Source: Streptomyces sp. NBC_00820 (GTDB lineage: Bacteria; Actinomycetota; Actinomycetes; Streptomycetales; Streptomycetaceae). From it: a stretch of DNA of 64,000 bases. Positions 1-8,952 of this stretch are shown piece after piece. The notes below the pieces were generated by a model that was given only the letters and a program-made list of their open reading frames with translations, was not told the origin of the DNA and did not search any database. The number at the start of each line of letters is the position of its first letter. Positions within the stretch are counted from its first letter, which is position 1. Both the position numbers and the translations under genes were made by a program. The stretch spans positions 372,001 through 436,000 of the forward strand of contig NZ_CP108882.1 of NCBI RefSeq assembly GCF_036347055.1, read 5' to 3'.

Positions 1-268
1 GTTCTTGATCGTCCACTCCTCGACGGTGTCGAGCCTGGACGCGTGCCCGCCTTGTTCTCCGTGAAGACGATCGACTTGCGCTGGGCGACGGCCGCCGTCC
101 CCAGGTCGTCCACCGGGGCGACACGACGCGAGGGGCCGGCGCCGCTGTCACCTCGATCAGCGGACCGTACGTTCCCGGGAGCCCGACGAGCCCGGCACGC
201 GACCGCGCCGCCTCCCGCACCCGCGTCGGGCTCCCGGTACGCCGGCCTGTTGGCCCGGCGATGCCGCC
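1..268. other. left edge, possible frameshifted gene tail, no gene called
   Basis: The minus strand shows two short coding-like stretches in different frames (KSIVFTEN and LDTVEEWTIKN), as if the frameshifted end of a gene enters from outside the window. I could not recognise the family. The usual neighbour of gcvH in Streptomyces, glyA, is not visible here. Confidence 0.25.
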
Positions 269-664
269 TTACCCGGCGGCCTCCGCCTCGCAGTAGGCCT
301 GGTACTTCTTGGCGTCGAGCAGACCGTCGAGCTGGGCCCTGTCGGCCACCTTGACCTCGATCAACCATCCGTCGCCGTACGCGTCGGTGTTGACGTCCTC
401 CGGCGAATCGTTCAGCATCTCGTTCACGGCGGTCACCGTGCCGGTCACCGGCATGTAGAGCTCGGTCACCGCCTTCACCGACTCCACGCTGCCGAACGGT
501 TCCGTCGCCTCGAACCTGTCGCCCTTCTTCGGCAGCTCGACGTACACGATGTCGCCGAGCTGCTTCTGGGCGTAGTCGGTGATACCGATACGCACGGTGT
601 CACTCGCGGTCCGTGCCCACTCGTGGTCCTCGGTGTAGCGGAGATCTGTCGGGACGTTCGCCAT
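269..664 (-). CDS. gcvH: glycine cleavage system H protein
   Basis: Lipoyl carrier of the glycine cleavage complex. It shuttles the aminomethyl group from P protein (glycine decarboxylase) to T protein in the cytoplasm. At 131 residues it has the normal length. The lipoylation motif ESVKAVTELY is present, with the modified lysine at residue 64, and the N terminus (DLRYTEDHEWA) is canonical. AAGGAG lies just upstream of the ATG. No gcvT, gcvP, glyA or sdaA is adjacent, so this copy is an orphan; it may be a second copy or a lipoate carrier for another purpose. I saw no glycine-riboswitch-like structure in the short upstream region. Family identification is firm; the physiological role is not. 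Confidence 0.95.
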   Translation of the reverse strand: MANVPTDLRYTEDHEWARTASDTVRIGITDYAQKQLGDIVYVELPKKGDRFEATEPFGSVESVKAVTELYMPVTGTVTAVNEMLNDSPEDVNTDAYGDGWLIEVKVADRAQLDGLLDAKKYQAYCEAEAAG

Positions 665-852
665 CAGGGGCTCCTTGAGGGTTGATCAGCGGGATCAGCC
701 TGCCGCCTGCGGGGCCACGGCGAACGCAATGTCACCCGGACGAGTGGGGGCGGGCGGCGGTCCCGCCGCGGGCCGCCCGACGTTCCCGGGGGCGGAAACG
801 GCGGTCCCGGGACGGTCGGAGAGCCGCGCGTCCGGGCGACGGTCGTAGCCGG

Positions 853-2157
853 TCAGTCACCCACCACGAAGCCGACCGCCTCGTGGGCGGCCTCCGCCCG
901 CTCGGCGGCCTCCCGGCCGTCGGCTCCGGTCGCCAGCACGTACCCCTGTCGGCTGCCGGAACCCTCGAGCCGGCCGAGCTTCTGGCCCTCGTGCGCGGTG
1001 ATCCGCACGCTCACCACTCCCGGCAGCGCGCGGGCCGCCTCCACTGCGCCGACGGCGCGGACGACGGTGTTCTCGTGGGCGAAGAAGCGGATCGCGGCGG
1101 CAGGGGCCCGGGGGTGCGACTTGGTGGGGCCCGAGGCACCCAGCATCGCGGCGGCCGTGGCCGCCGCGAGACGCACGCCCGTCACCAGCTCCACCATCTG
1201 CCAGATCTGGTCGCCGCCGAAGCGGGTCTGGGTCTCGATGACGACCGGGGTGCCGTCCTCACGGATTCTGAACTCGGTGTGCGCGGGCCCCCACCGCTGG
1301 CCCAGGGCGTCGAGCACGGCCGTGGTCGCCGACGTCACCGCCTCGTGGACGGCAGGGCCGAGCGGCGCCGGCAGCCGGTGACCGGTTTCGACGAACGCGG
1401 GCGATCCGGTGGTGGCCTTCTCGGTGACCGCCAGGACCTCGTGCCTGCCGTCGAGAGTGAGCGTCTCGACGCTGACCTCCTGCCCGGGCACGTACTCCTC
1501 GGCGATGACCGCGCCGCCCCCGGCCGAGGCGTGCTCCCAGGCGGCGGCCAGCCCGTCGGGTCCCTCGGCCAGGCGGACACCGCGGCTGCCGGAGCCGGCC
1601 GCGGGCTTGAGCACGACCGGGGCGCCCGACCCGGCCTGGAAGCGCACCGCATCCGCCAGAGAGCCGCAGGCGCGGTACGGGACGCTGCGCAGCCCGTGCT
1701 CGTCCAGCAGGGCACGCATGCGAAGTTTGTCGCGGCTGTCACGCACCGCGGGCAACGGGTTGTGCGCGAGCCCGAGCCGCTCACCGATGCGGGCCGCGGT
1801 GAGCAGATGCTGTTCCGCGAAGGACAGCACCCCGTCGAAGGGAGCCTCCCCGTGCTCGTGGAGGAAGACCGCCGTGGACTCCGCCAGAGCGGGGCCGAGC
1901 CGGTCGTGAACGATCAGGGTGTCGGCCCGTTCGGTCTGGAGCGGGGTGAGCCCGGCGCGCTCCTGCACGAGGGTGATGCGGATGTCCAGCTCGGCCAGGG
2001 ACGCGAAACCCGAGTCCCGTCCGCCGACGAGCAGCAGATGGGGGCGATCCGCGACGCGGTCGACGACGGGCTCGGCCACGGACTCGGGCTCGGGCTCGGG
2101 GCCGGGGCCGGGGTCGGGGCCGGGGTCGGGGCGCGCCGCCGTCAGCTGGTCCGTCAT
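853..2157 (-). CDS. stand-alone ATP-grasp domain carboxylate-amine ligase
   Basis: 434-residue ATP-grasp enzyme, a class that activates a carboxylate as acyl-phosphate for attack by an amine or thiol. Visible features are the lysine strand VVLKPAAGSGSRG, the second nucleotide-binding stretch VIAEEYVPGQEVS, and the C-terminal Mg-binding segment with E and N/Q-type ligands (VVIETQTRFGGDQ). It resembles the L-amino-acid-ligase/CarB-like group; the substrate is unknown. I chose the ATG at 2157 because GGAAGG lies about 12 bases upstream; an ATG at 2220 would add 21 residues. The first 20 residues are a low-complexity Asp/Pro/Gly/Glu run encoded by a G-rich repeat. It stands alone, with no peptide-biosynthesis partner beside it. 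Confidence 0.8.
   Translation of the reverse strand: MTDQLTAARPDPGPDPGPGPEPEPESVAEPVVDRVADRPHLLLVGGRDSGFASLAELDIRITLVQERAGLTPLQTERADTLIVHDRLGPALAESTAVFLHEHGEAPFDGVLSFAEQHLLTAARIGERLGLAHNPLPAVRDSRDKLRMRALLDEHGLRSVPYRACGSLADAVRFQAGSGAPVVLKPAAGSGSRGVRLAEGPDGLAAAWEHASAGGGAVIAEEYVPGQEVSVETLTLDGRHEVLAVTEKATTGSPAFVETGHRLPAPLGPAVHEAVTSATTAVLDALGQRWGPAHTEFRIREDGTPVVIETQTRFGGDQIWQMVELVTGVRLAAATAAAMLGASGPTKSHPRAPAAAIRFFAHENTVVRAVGAVEAARALPGVVSVRITAHEGQKLGRLEGSGSRQGYVLATGADGREAAERAEAAHEAVGFVVGD
2086..2131 (+). repeat. G-rich 6-base tandem repeat inside the ATP-grasp N terminus
   Basis: About eight runs of three or four G separated by CTC, CC or TC on the plus strand, encoding the DPGPDPGPGPEPEPES tract on the minus strand. 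The pattern can form a G-quadruplex, and slippage here would change the length of the protein N terminus. Confidence 0.7.
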
Positions 2158-2411
2158 GGGCCGGTTCCGCCTTCCGGTGACTGCCGTGACGGGGCGCGGT
2201 GTGTCCATGCTGTACGTCATGCCTCAAACCGCCTTCGTCGAGGTCGCGTTGTGCGTGCGACCAGCAAGACCGGCTCCGCGCCAGGATCCAAACAGGCGGA
2301 AGATCACGGATCAAGGCCGGAGGCCCTCTCATGATCGAGATGTAGGTCACAGAGGCCAAAGGGAACGACGTCCGCGGTCGGACGGGACGACGTGGGCGCC
2401 GAAACCCGCCT

Positions 2412-2455
2412 GGGCCGGGGCCGGGGCAGGGTGAGGGTAAGGGGCAAGGGCAGGG
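2412..2455 (+). repeat. G-quadruplex-prone G-tract cluster
   Basis: Eight successive runs of three to four G separated by 2-4 bases on the plus strand. They lie in the gap between the FUSC gene end and the ATP-grasp start, so the G-rich strand is the template strand for the minus-strand genes. The rest of 2158-2485 shows no gene or clear hairpin. Confidence 0.6.
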
Positions 2456-2485
2456 CCAGGCTGGCCGTGTGCCGCCGGAACGCTG

Positions 2486-4795
2486 TCAGTGATCGGCGGC
2501 TGCCTGCGCGGGCGATCGCTCGCCGGCCCGGCCGGTCACCGCCGCGGCGAGGCTCGGCTGGAGGCGGCGTGCGGCGTCGAGGTGGTCGCGGGTCCAGATC
2601 AGGCGGACGGCCGTGGCGGCCCGCGCCTGGTCGCCGTGCATCGCGCGGAAGATGGCGTCGGCCAGGCGGGTGGCCAGGGCCGGATCGCTCTCGACCGGAT
2701 CCGGCAGGGCGGTGTGGTCCTCCAGGGTGGCGGCGAGCGCGGTGAACCAGCCGGTCACGCGGGTGGTCGCGGCCAGCAGCGTGTGGCGGTCCTCGGCCCG
2801 CTCCGCGCCGGGGCGCGGGTCATCCGCGTGCCGCCACAGGGACAGGACGGCGTCGGCGGCGAGCCGCAGTCCGACCACGCCGGTGACGAGCGTGGTCATG
2901 TCTGCCAGGGGCAGCGGTTTGGAGCCCCGTTCGGCCAGGTAGTTGCGGAAGGCGTCGTCGAGCCGGCGCGCGGACGCGGCGGCCTCCTGGCCGGCCCGCA
3001 GCGCCTGCTCGGGGCCGATGGGTCCGGAGGCGGAGCCGACGGCGTACTCCACCGTGGACGTGAGGTAGCGGGCACTGTCGGTGTAGGCGTCGGCCAGGGC
3101 GTGGTCGACGGCGGCCGCGGCGCCGCGCGGCCAGAAGAACAGGGCCACGAGAACGCTCACCCCGCAGCCGAGGGCGATGTCCTCGATGCGCAGGAGCACG
3201 ATGTGCCAGTCCGGGTTCTGGTCGATGTTGAACAGCACGACCAGGGTGACGGTGAAGGCGGCCTGGCCGGCCGCGAAGGAGATGACGGCAGGGGCGATTC
3301 CGGTGAGCAGGACGGCGAGCGGCAGCAGGAACCACAGCACGGTCCCGTGATGTCCGATCAGCCGCAGCAGCCCGGCGCCGACGACGGATCCGACGACGGT
3401 TCCCATGATGGCCCGTACGGCGTTCTGGCCCGTGTTGAGAGCGTTGGACCGCAGCACCGACAGGGTGCCCAGCAGCACCCAGAAGGAGTGCTGAACGCTT
3501 GTCACGTCGGCGAGGGCGACCGCGATTCCCAGGCCGACCGCGCCGCGGAGACTGTTGTGCAGCCACAGCGAGTGACGCTCCAGGTGGGCCTTGGCCCGGG
3601 CCGCGGCGGCGGCCAGAGGTCCGGTCGGGTCGTCCGGTTCGAGGCCCAGGAGCCGTTCGGGCCAGCTGCGTTGTTCGGCGGCCGCGGCCTCCTGGACGTT
3701 GGCCGCGATCTGCAGCACCGCGAAGCCCAGCTCGTGGGCGCGGAAGGACAGGTCCAGCGCGGTCAGGAATCCGTAGACCTCCGCCACGGTGCCCGGGCGG
3801 GCGGCGGGCAGACGGGTGGTGGAGCTGTCCTCCATACGGTCCAGAGCCGAGCGCAGCGCGGCAGCCGAGGAACGCAGGCCGGACGTGTCCGCGCGCAGGT
3901 CGCCGAGAAGGCCGGCGGCCGCGTCGAGGACGTCGGCCGCCGCGCGGCGCGCGGCCCGGGCGGTCACGTCGCGCCGCGGAAGGCCGTCGCTGTAGTCGGC
4001 CGTGTCGTTCAGGATGCCGTGCAGCCAGGTGAGTTCGTCGACCAGGCGTACCAGGGCCCGGGAGGTCGCCGACAGCCCGGTGGGCCGGTAGGGAGTGGCG
4101 TCGAAAGCGCGCCGCAGGTCGGCCGCGGCGGCCTCGGTCCCGTCGGCGGCGGCCCTGCACCGGGCCACGTCGGGGGCTGCGGAGCCCCCGTCCAGGTAGG
4201 CGGCCTCCGTGCGCAGCTGTTCGGCGGCCGCACGGCAGACGCGGGCCGCGGGCGGCGCGACGGGATCACCGGCCGGACGCGGCCACAGCAGGCAGATCGC
4301 GAGCGTGGCGGCCGCGGCCGCGAGACCCGCCCCGGCGAGTCGGTCGGGCAGCTGCGACAGCGGGGCCGGCGTGGTCACCGGCAGGATGAACGCCAGCAGC
4401 AGCGCGGTGGCCGACCCGGCGAGGACCGAGCTGACGACACCGCTGAACAGCACCAGGAAGCCGACCACGACGGTCACGACGACGGCGAGCCACATCCGGG
4501 GTGCCGCCGCCGTCCCCAGGCAGATCAGCACGGCCCATGCCACGGCCAGGCTCAGGTGTGCGCGCAGGCGCTGCACCATGGGGCCGGTGAACTCCACGAG
4601 CAGCAGCATCGAGAACGACGCGAAGGCGGCGTAGCTCGCCATGACACGCGAGTGGAAGACCTGGGAACAGAGCGCGAACAGGGCCGGCATGACCAGCGCC
4701 GTCCGGCAGGCCCGCCGCGTCGCCGCCAGTTCGGGGTCACGGGAGCGCAGCCACTCCCCTGCCCGCGCCGCGCTGATCCGACCCGGTGTTCGCAT
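2486..4795 (-). CDS. FUSC family inner-membrane protein (putative aromatic acid exporter)
   Basis: Integral membrane protein of 769 residues from the chosen ATG, which has GAGAGG about 11 bases upstream; an upstream ATG at 4951 would add a proline/arginine-rich stretch that looks non-coding. Two blocks of closely spaced hydrophobic helices (roughly residues 30-180 and 400-540) are each followed by a long charged, Ala/Arg-rich cytoplasmic part. This is the duplicated architecture of FUSC/YccS/AaeB proteins. Family members are proposed to export aromatic carboxylic acids; the substrate here cannot be read from sequence. No membrane-fusion partner (AaeA) is adjacent. It may share a transcript with the downstream ATP-grasp gene, although about 330 bases separate them. 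Confidence 0.8.
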   Translation of the reverse strand: MRTPGRISAARAGEWLRSRDPELAATRRACRTALVMPALFALCSQVFHSRVMASYAAFASFSMLLLVEFTGPMVQRLRAHLSLAVAWAVLICLGTAAAPRMWLAVVVTVVVGFLVLFSGVVSSVLAGSATALLLAFILPVTTPAPLSQLPDRLAGAGLAAAAATLAICLLWPRPAGDPVAPPAARVCRAAAEQLRTEAAYLDGGSAAPDVARCRAAADGTEAAAADLRRAFDATPYRPTGLSATSRALVRLVDELTWLHGILNDTADYSDGLPRRDVTARAARRAAADVLDAAAGLLGDLRADTSGLRSSAAALRSALDRMEDSSTTRLPAARPGTVAEVYGFLTALDLSFRAHELGFAVLQIAANVQEAAAAEQRSWPERLLGLEPDDPTGPLAAAAARAKAHLERHSLWLHNSLRGAVGLGIAVALADVTSVQHSFWVLLGTLSVLRSNALNTGQNAVRAIMGTVVGSVVGAGLLRLIGHHGTVLWFLLPLAVLLTGIAPAVISFAAGQAAFTVTLVVLFNIDQNPDWHIVLLRIEDIALGCGVSVLVALFFWPRGAAAAVDHALADAYTDSARYLTSTVEYAVGSASGPIGPEQALRAGQEAAASARRLDDAFRNYLAERGSKPLPLADMTTLVTGVVGLRLAADAVLSLWRHADDPRPGAERAEDRHTLLAATTRVTGWFTALAATLEDHTALPDPVESDPALATRLADAIFRAMHGDQARAATAVRLIWTRDHLDAARRLQPSLAAAVTGRAGERSPAQAAADH

Positions 4796-5032
4796 GGACC
4801 CGCGCACCTCTCGCCGAGGGGGCGTACGGCCGCCCCGCTGCCGACGAGTATCCGTCGTACTCCCCCGTCCGGCCGGGACCTGCCGTGCGGCTCCCGGAGG
4901 TGGCGCAGTACGCCAGGGGGGCGCGGGCGCGGCAGGGCGTTCAGATGTCACGGCCGAGGGGCTGGCGGCGCCGATGTCGAGATGGGCGTGCCGCGTGATT
5001 GTCGGCGCGGTGGATTCACCCGAGCGTTCACA

Positions 5033-5808
5033 TCAGGGCCGCGAAGTCGACGGGGCCGGGGCGAGGGTCTGCTCGACCCAGATGGTCTTGCCGCGGGGGC
5101 CGTAGCGGCTGCCCCAGCGGCTGGAGAGCTGGGCGATGAGGAACAGGCCGCGGCCTCCCTCGTCGGTCCAGCGCGCCCGGCGCAGGCGTGGCTGGGTGTT
5201 GCTCGGGTCGGTGACCTCGCAGACGAGGACCTCCTCGCGGATCAGCCGCAGCCCCACCGGGCCGCCCGCGTAGCGGACCGCGTTGGTGACCGGCTCGCTG
5301 ACGATCAGTTCGGTGGTGAAGGCCATCTCCTCCAGCCCCCAGTCGGCGAGTTGCCGGGTGGCGGCCTGCCGGGCGTCGGCCACGACGGCCGGGTCCGCGG
5401 TGAACTCCCAGCTCGCGGTGGACCGTTCCGGTACGGCGCGGGTGCGGGCCAGGAGCAGGGCGATGTCGTCACGGGGCGGTGCGTCGCCGAAGCCGGCCAG
5501 CAGCGCGCGGCCGGTGCGGAGGGGTCCGTGCCCAGCACGCGGTAGGTGACGTCGACCGGATCGCCGCAGCGGTGCCGGAGCAGGGCGCGGCCCGCCTCCG
5601 GAAGGCCGGTGCCGGGCGTCGCGCCCCGGCACTCCTCGGCCAGCAGGGCACGCACCGGGAGGCCGCAGACGTCTTCCGCGCTCCGGCCCAGAAGCTGGGC
5701 GGCCGCCTCCGACCAGCGCGTTACGGTGCCCTGGTCGTCGAGCACGGCCGTCGCGATACCGGCGAACGAGAACACCTGCTCCCCGGCACCGGCGCTGAAC
5801 CCGCGCAT
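5033..5808 (-). pseudogene. PAS / anti-sigma ATPase protein lacking its phosphatase core
   Basis: The first part (5808 down to about 5520) encodes a PAS sensor domain starting MRGFSAGAGEQVF. The second part, in another frame, resumes at the very end of a PP2C/SpoIIE domain (PPRDDIALLLART) and continues through a complete HATPase_c anti-sigma domain (TTELIVSEPVTNAVRY, DEGGRGLFLIAQL). Intact Streptomyces relatives have PAS, GAF, PP2C and HATPase in one frame. Here the GAF and nearly all of PP2C are missing and the frame changes at the joint, so an internal deletion with frameshift is the simplest reading. The HATPase part alone could still be made from a start near 5632. The gene at the right end of the window has an intact version of the same tail. 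Confidence 0.75.
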
Positions 5809-5955
5809 CCCGCTCCTCCGGCTCGGGAGCCCCCGCCTCTTTCTACGGTGCGTCCGCGGGGGTGCGCGCGCTTCCCGCGGACGGCTGCGCCGGCAGGCGG
5901 CGACGGGCGGGTCGGCGCGGGCGCGTCCGGCGAGCCGGCCGCACGCGCCGCGAGC

Positions 5956-6495
5956 TCACGCCGGTGTCGCGAAGACCGGCGTCAGCGTGGCCCGCGCCAG
6001 GCTGTGAGCCAGGAGCTGGAAACCGAGCCAGGCGGGGGTGGCGTCCGGCGCGATGTCGAGCGTGGGGACGTCCAGCGCGTGCACGACGAAGATGTAGCGG
6101 TGGGCGCCGTGCCCGGGCGGGGGCGCGGCGCCCAGGTAGCCCCGCTCACCCGCGTCGTTGGCCAGCGTCTTGGCGCCTGCCGGAAGGTTCTTCCCGCCGA
6201 CGGCGCCGGCGTCCGCGGGCAGCTCGTTCACGGATGCGGGGATGTCGTACACCGCCCAGTGCCAGAAGCCGCTGGCCGTCGGCGCGTCCGGGTCGTAGCA
6301 GGTCACCGCGAAGCTCCGGGTGTCCTCCGGATAACCCTCCCAGGACAGCTGCGGGGAGCGGTCCTGCCCGGGGCCGCCGAACAGGCCGCTGCACTGGGCG
6401 GCGTCCAGGGTCTCTCCGTCGGCGATGTCGGTGCTGCGCAGCGTGAACCGCGGCACCGGCGGCAGAACGCTGTAGGGATCGAAGGGGTGAGGCAT
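5956..6495 (-). CDS. YbhB/YbcL family Raf-kinase-inhibitor-like (PEBP) protein
   Basis: 179-residue phosphatidylethanolamine-binding-like protein. The anion-pocket signatures are visible: [20 protein letters not shown], the [20 protein letters not shown] segment, and a C-terminal [11 protein letters not shown] motif. The start at 6495 is preceded by AAGGAG at six bases; two upstream in-frame ATGs lack as good a site. Bacterial members are soluble proteins of uncertain biochemical role. It is transcribed away from the MFS-USP gene, with about 500 bases of mostly non-coding DNA between them. Confidence 0.9.
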   Translation of the reverse strand: MPHPFDPYSVLPPVPRFTLRSTDIADGETLDAAQCSGLFGGPGQDRSPQLSWEGYPEDTRSFAVTCYDPDAPTASGFWHWAVYDIPASVNELPADAGAVGGKNLPAGAKTLANDAGERGYLGAAPPPGHGAHRYIFVVHALDVPTLDIAPDATPAWLGFQLLAHSLARATLTPVFATPA

Positions 6496-6738
6496 GTTCA
6501 TCTCCTTGACGTCGACGGACATTTACCCATAATGCGCCCGATCGGCGACAGACCATCACCCTGCGGACGTGGCGCCGCTCGACGGCCGGACAGGCCGGAC
6601 ACGGCGGGTGCGCCGGACACGGCGGCTGTGCCGCGCGCGTCAGGCACACCAGGCGTGCCAGGTGCGCCAGGCGCATCGGGCACTTTCGGCGCCTTCCCCG
6701 GAGCGACGCACCCATCTTTGCTTCACAGTACACGCAGA

Positions 6739-6757
6739 TGCATAATGCGGTTATGCA
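6739..6757. promoter_or_regulatory. palindromic operator candidate upstream of the MFS-USP gene
   Basis: Perfect inverted repeat TGCATAA-N5-TTATGCA in an otherwise GC-rich intergenic region, about 235 bases before the transporter start. Size and symmetry fit a MarR- or TetR-type dimer site. No intact regulator gene is adjacent. The sequence just after the palindrome contains a short arginine/proline-rich open stretch that may be a regulator relic. A related CATAATGC half-site lies near 6530, beside the PEBP gene start. Confidence 0.45.
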
Positions 6758-6820
6758 GAATCGGGTGACGCCCCCAGCGCCCCCAGCACCCCGGACGCGG
6801 CCGCCGCGACCTCGTCCGCG

Positions 6821-6874
6821 CTGGGCCCGCTGGGCCCGCTGGGCCCGCTCGGCCGGCTCGGCCGACTCGGCCGC
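6821..6874. repeat. 9-base tandem repeat, six copies
   Basis: CTGGGCCCG three times followed by three diverged copies CTCGGCCG(G/A/C). It lies between the palindrome and the transporter gene. No function is evident. Confidence 0.75.
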
Positions 6875-6990
6875 GACGAGCCCCAGCGGCCGGCCGAACT
6901 GGCCCGCGTGATCCGGGACGGCCGAACACCCTCCTGATCAGGCCCGTCAAGATCCCTGCCCCGTCGCGACATGACTGGAGAGAACCGGTA

Positions 6991-8733
6991 ATGAGTGCAC
7001 CGCGTGGAAAGACCGCCAGCCCCTTCAGGCAACCGAAGGCCGTCTGGGCCGTGGCGTTCGCCTGCGTGATCTCGTTCATGGGCATCGGTCTCGTCGACCC
7101 GATCCTGCCCGCCCTGGCCGAGAGCCTGCACGCCTCCCCCAGCCAGGTCTCCCTGCTGTTCAGCAGCTATCTCATCGTGACCGCGGTGGCCATGCTGTTC
7201 GTCGGCTGGTTCTCCAGCCGGTTCGGCGCCAAGCGGACCCTCGTCATAGGCCTGGCCGTCATCGTCGTCTTCGCCGCGCTGGCCGGCACCTCCGGCTCCG
7301 TCGACGGCATCGTCGGCTTCCGCGCCGGCTGGGGCCTGGGCAACGCCATGTTCATCGCCACGTCCCTGGCGGTCATCGTGGCCTCCGCCAGCGGCGGCTT
7401 CGGGGGCGCGATCATCCTGTACGAGGCCGCGCTCGGCCTCGGAATCGCCGTGGGCCCGCTGCTGGGCGGGGAGTTGGGGGCCATCAGCTGGCGCGGCCCG
7501 TTCTTCGGCGTCGCCGTCCTGATGGCCGTGGCCCTGGCCGCGACCGTCGCCTTCGTGCCCTCGCTGCCCAAGCCCGAGCGCCCCACCTCACCGATCGCCC
7601 CCCTCAGGGCACTGCGCCACCGCGGGCTGCTGACCATGGGCATCATGGCCCTGCTGTACAACTGGGGCTTCTTCACCATGCTCGGCTACGCCCCGTACCC
7701 GATGAAGCTGAGCGCCCACGGACTCGGGCTGGTCTTCACCGGCTGGGGTCTGCTCGTGGCCGCCTTCAGCGTCTTCTTCGCCCCGCGCCTTCAGGCCCGC
7801 TTCGGCACCGCCCCCGTCCTGTACGCCAACCTCGTCGGCCTGAGCATCGTGATGGCCGTCATCGCGGCCGGTGCCGACGACCCCACCGTGGTGATCGTGG
7901 CGGTCGTCCTCAGCGGTGCCTTCATCGGCGTCAACAACACCCTGACCACCCAAGCCGTCATGCTCGTCGCCCCGGTGGAGCGTCCGGTGGCCTCCTCCTC
8001 GTACGGCTTCCTGCGCTTCATCGGCGGCGGCCTGGCTCCGTACGTCGCCGGAAAGCTCGCCGACTCGGGCGGCCTGAGCGTTCCCTTCTACCTCGGCGCC
8101 GGCACCTTCCTCCTGGCCGTCCCCGTCCTGGCCGGCGGACACCATCTGCTGCGTCAGGCCGAACAGCGCGCCGATGAAGGCGAGTCGGTCGCCGCCCCGG
8201 CCCTCGTCCCCGTCCGCGGCGCATCGGCCGGCGGCAGCGCGTCCACCGGCGGCGCATCCGCGGTCATCGTCGCCGTGGGCGCCCACGACAAGGCTCCCGC
8301 CATCGTCGACGCGGCCGCGCGGCTGGCCCGCGACACCGGCAGCCCGCTGGAGGTCGTCCACGTCCAGCAGACCGCCGTGGTCGAGGAGCAGGCCGTCGAC
8401 ACCGAGTCCGCCGATCAGGCCCGCGCCGCCGTCACCGCCCACCTCGACCGGCTCGCCTCGCTCGGTGTCGCCGCCACCGGTCAGGTCCTCACCAGCGTCG
8501 GCGACCACGCCGCCGCCAGCCGCGTCCTGGCCCGGCACGCCGCCGAGGTGAACGCCCGCGCCGTCGCCGTCGGCCGCTCGCCGCGCGGCCCCCTCGTCCA
8601 GTTCGCCGACGACAGCTTCACCAGTGCCCTCACCCGCTCCTCCAGCTGCACGGTGGTCCTGGTCGATCCGGAGGACGCACCCCGGGACCTGACCACGGAC
8701 TCCCTGGCGGAGCTGCGCGACAGCGCGGTCTGA
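6991..8733 (+). CDS. MFS transporter with C-terminal universal stress protein domain
   Basis: 580-residue fusion. Residues about 15-395 are a 12-helix major facilitator of the drug:H+ antiporter type: LVDPILPALAESL in helix 1, the loop motif GWFSSRFGAKRTL, and GLGIAVGPLLGG in helix 5. After a low-complexity linker, residues about 425-555 form a UspA-like domain (VIVAVGAHDKAP start, HVQQTAVV, and a glycine/serine loop AVGRSPRGPLVQFADDSFTS near the end). The fusion suggests export activity modulated by nucleotide binding or stress, which is inference. GGAGAG lies eight bases before the ATG. A palindrome about 235 bases upstream may control it. The drug or metabolite exported is unknown. Confidence 0.85.
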   Translation: MSAPRGKTASPFRQPKAVWAVAFACVISFMGIGLVDPILPALAESLHASPSQVSLLFSSYLIVTAVAMLFVGWFSSRFGAKRTLVIGLAVIVVFAALAGTSGSVDGIVGFRAGWGLGNAMFIATSLAVIVASASGGFGGAIILYEAALGLGIAVGPLLGGELGAISWRGPFFGVAVLMAVALAATVAFVPSLPKPERPTSPIAPLRALRHRGLLTMGIMALLYNWGFFTMLGYAPYPMKLSAHGLGLVFTGWGLLVAAFSVFFAPRLQARFGTAPVLYANLVGLSIVMAVIAAGADDPTVVIVAVVLSGAFIGVNNTLTTQAVMLVAPVERPVASSSYGFLRFIGGGLAPYVAGKLADSGGLSVPFYLGAGTFLLAVPVLAGGHHLLRQAEQRADEGESVAAPALVPVRGASAGGSASTGGASAVIVAVGAHDKAPAIVDAAARLARDTGSPLEVVHVQQTAVVEEQAVDTESADQARAAVTAHLDRLASLGVAATGQVLTSVGDHAAASRVLARHAAEVNARAVAVGRSPRGPLVQFADDSFTSALTRSSSCTVVLVDPEDAPRDLTTDSLAELRDSAV

Positions 8734-8792
8734 ACGCCCCCTCCGCTCCCCCTCGCGGGCGGCGGCAGTCGCTTGCGCCGGACGGCGACGAA

Positions 8793-8810
8793 CGGCGACG
8801 GCCGTCGCCG
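8793..8810. repeat. 18-base perfect GC palindrome in convergent gap
   Basis: CGGCGACGGCCGTCGCCG lies between the convergent MFS-USP and methyltransferase genes. It has no spacer, so as RNA it would fold with a strained loop. It could act as a weak bidirectional terminator. Confidence 0.3.
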
Positions 8811-8952
8811 GTCCGCGGGCCGAACCGGTGCCCGGCGCAAGGCCTTCCGCTTGCCCGGCCCCCCGTCCGAGCCGCCCTTCGGGGGGTGCGCGGGTTCTGA
8901 ACTCCCATGGTCCGGCCACCTCGGCACGTACGCCCGCGACGGCCGGCCGGAT

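Noticed and set aside
2489..5545. Very long open frame (1,018 codons) on the plus strand opposite the FUSC gene
   Set aside because: It is the complement of a membrane-protein gene with clear domains. Its product is rich in Gly, Gln, Arg and Glu with no domain, an antisense artefact of high GC.
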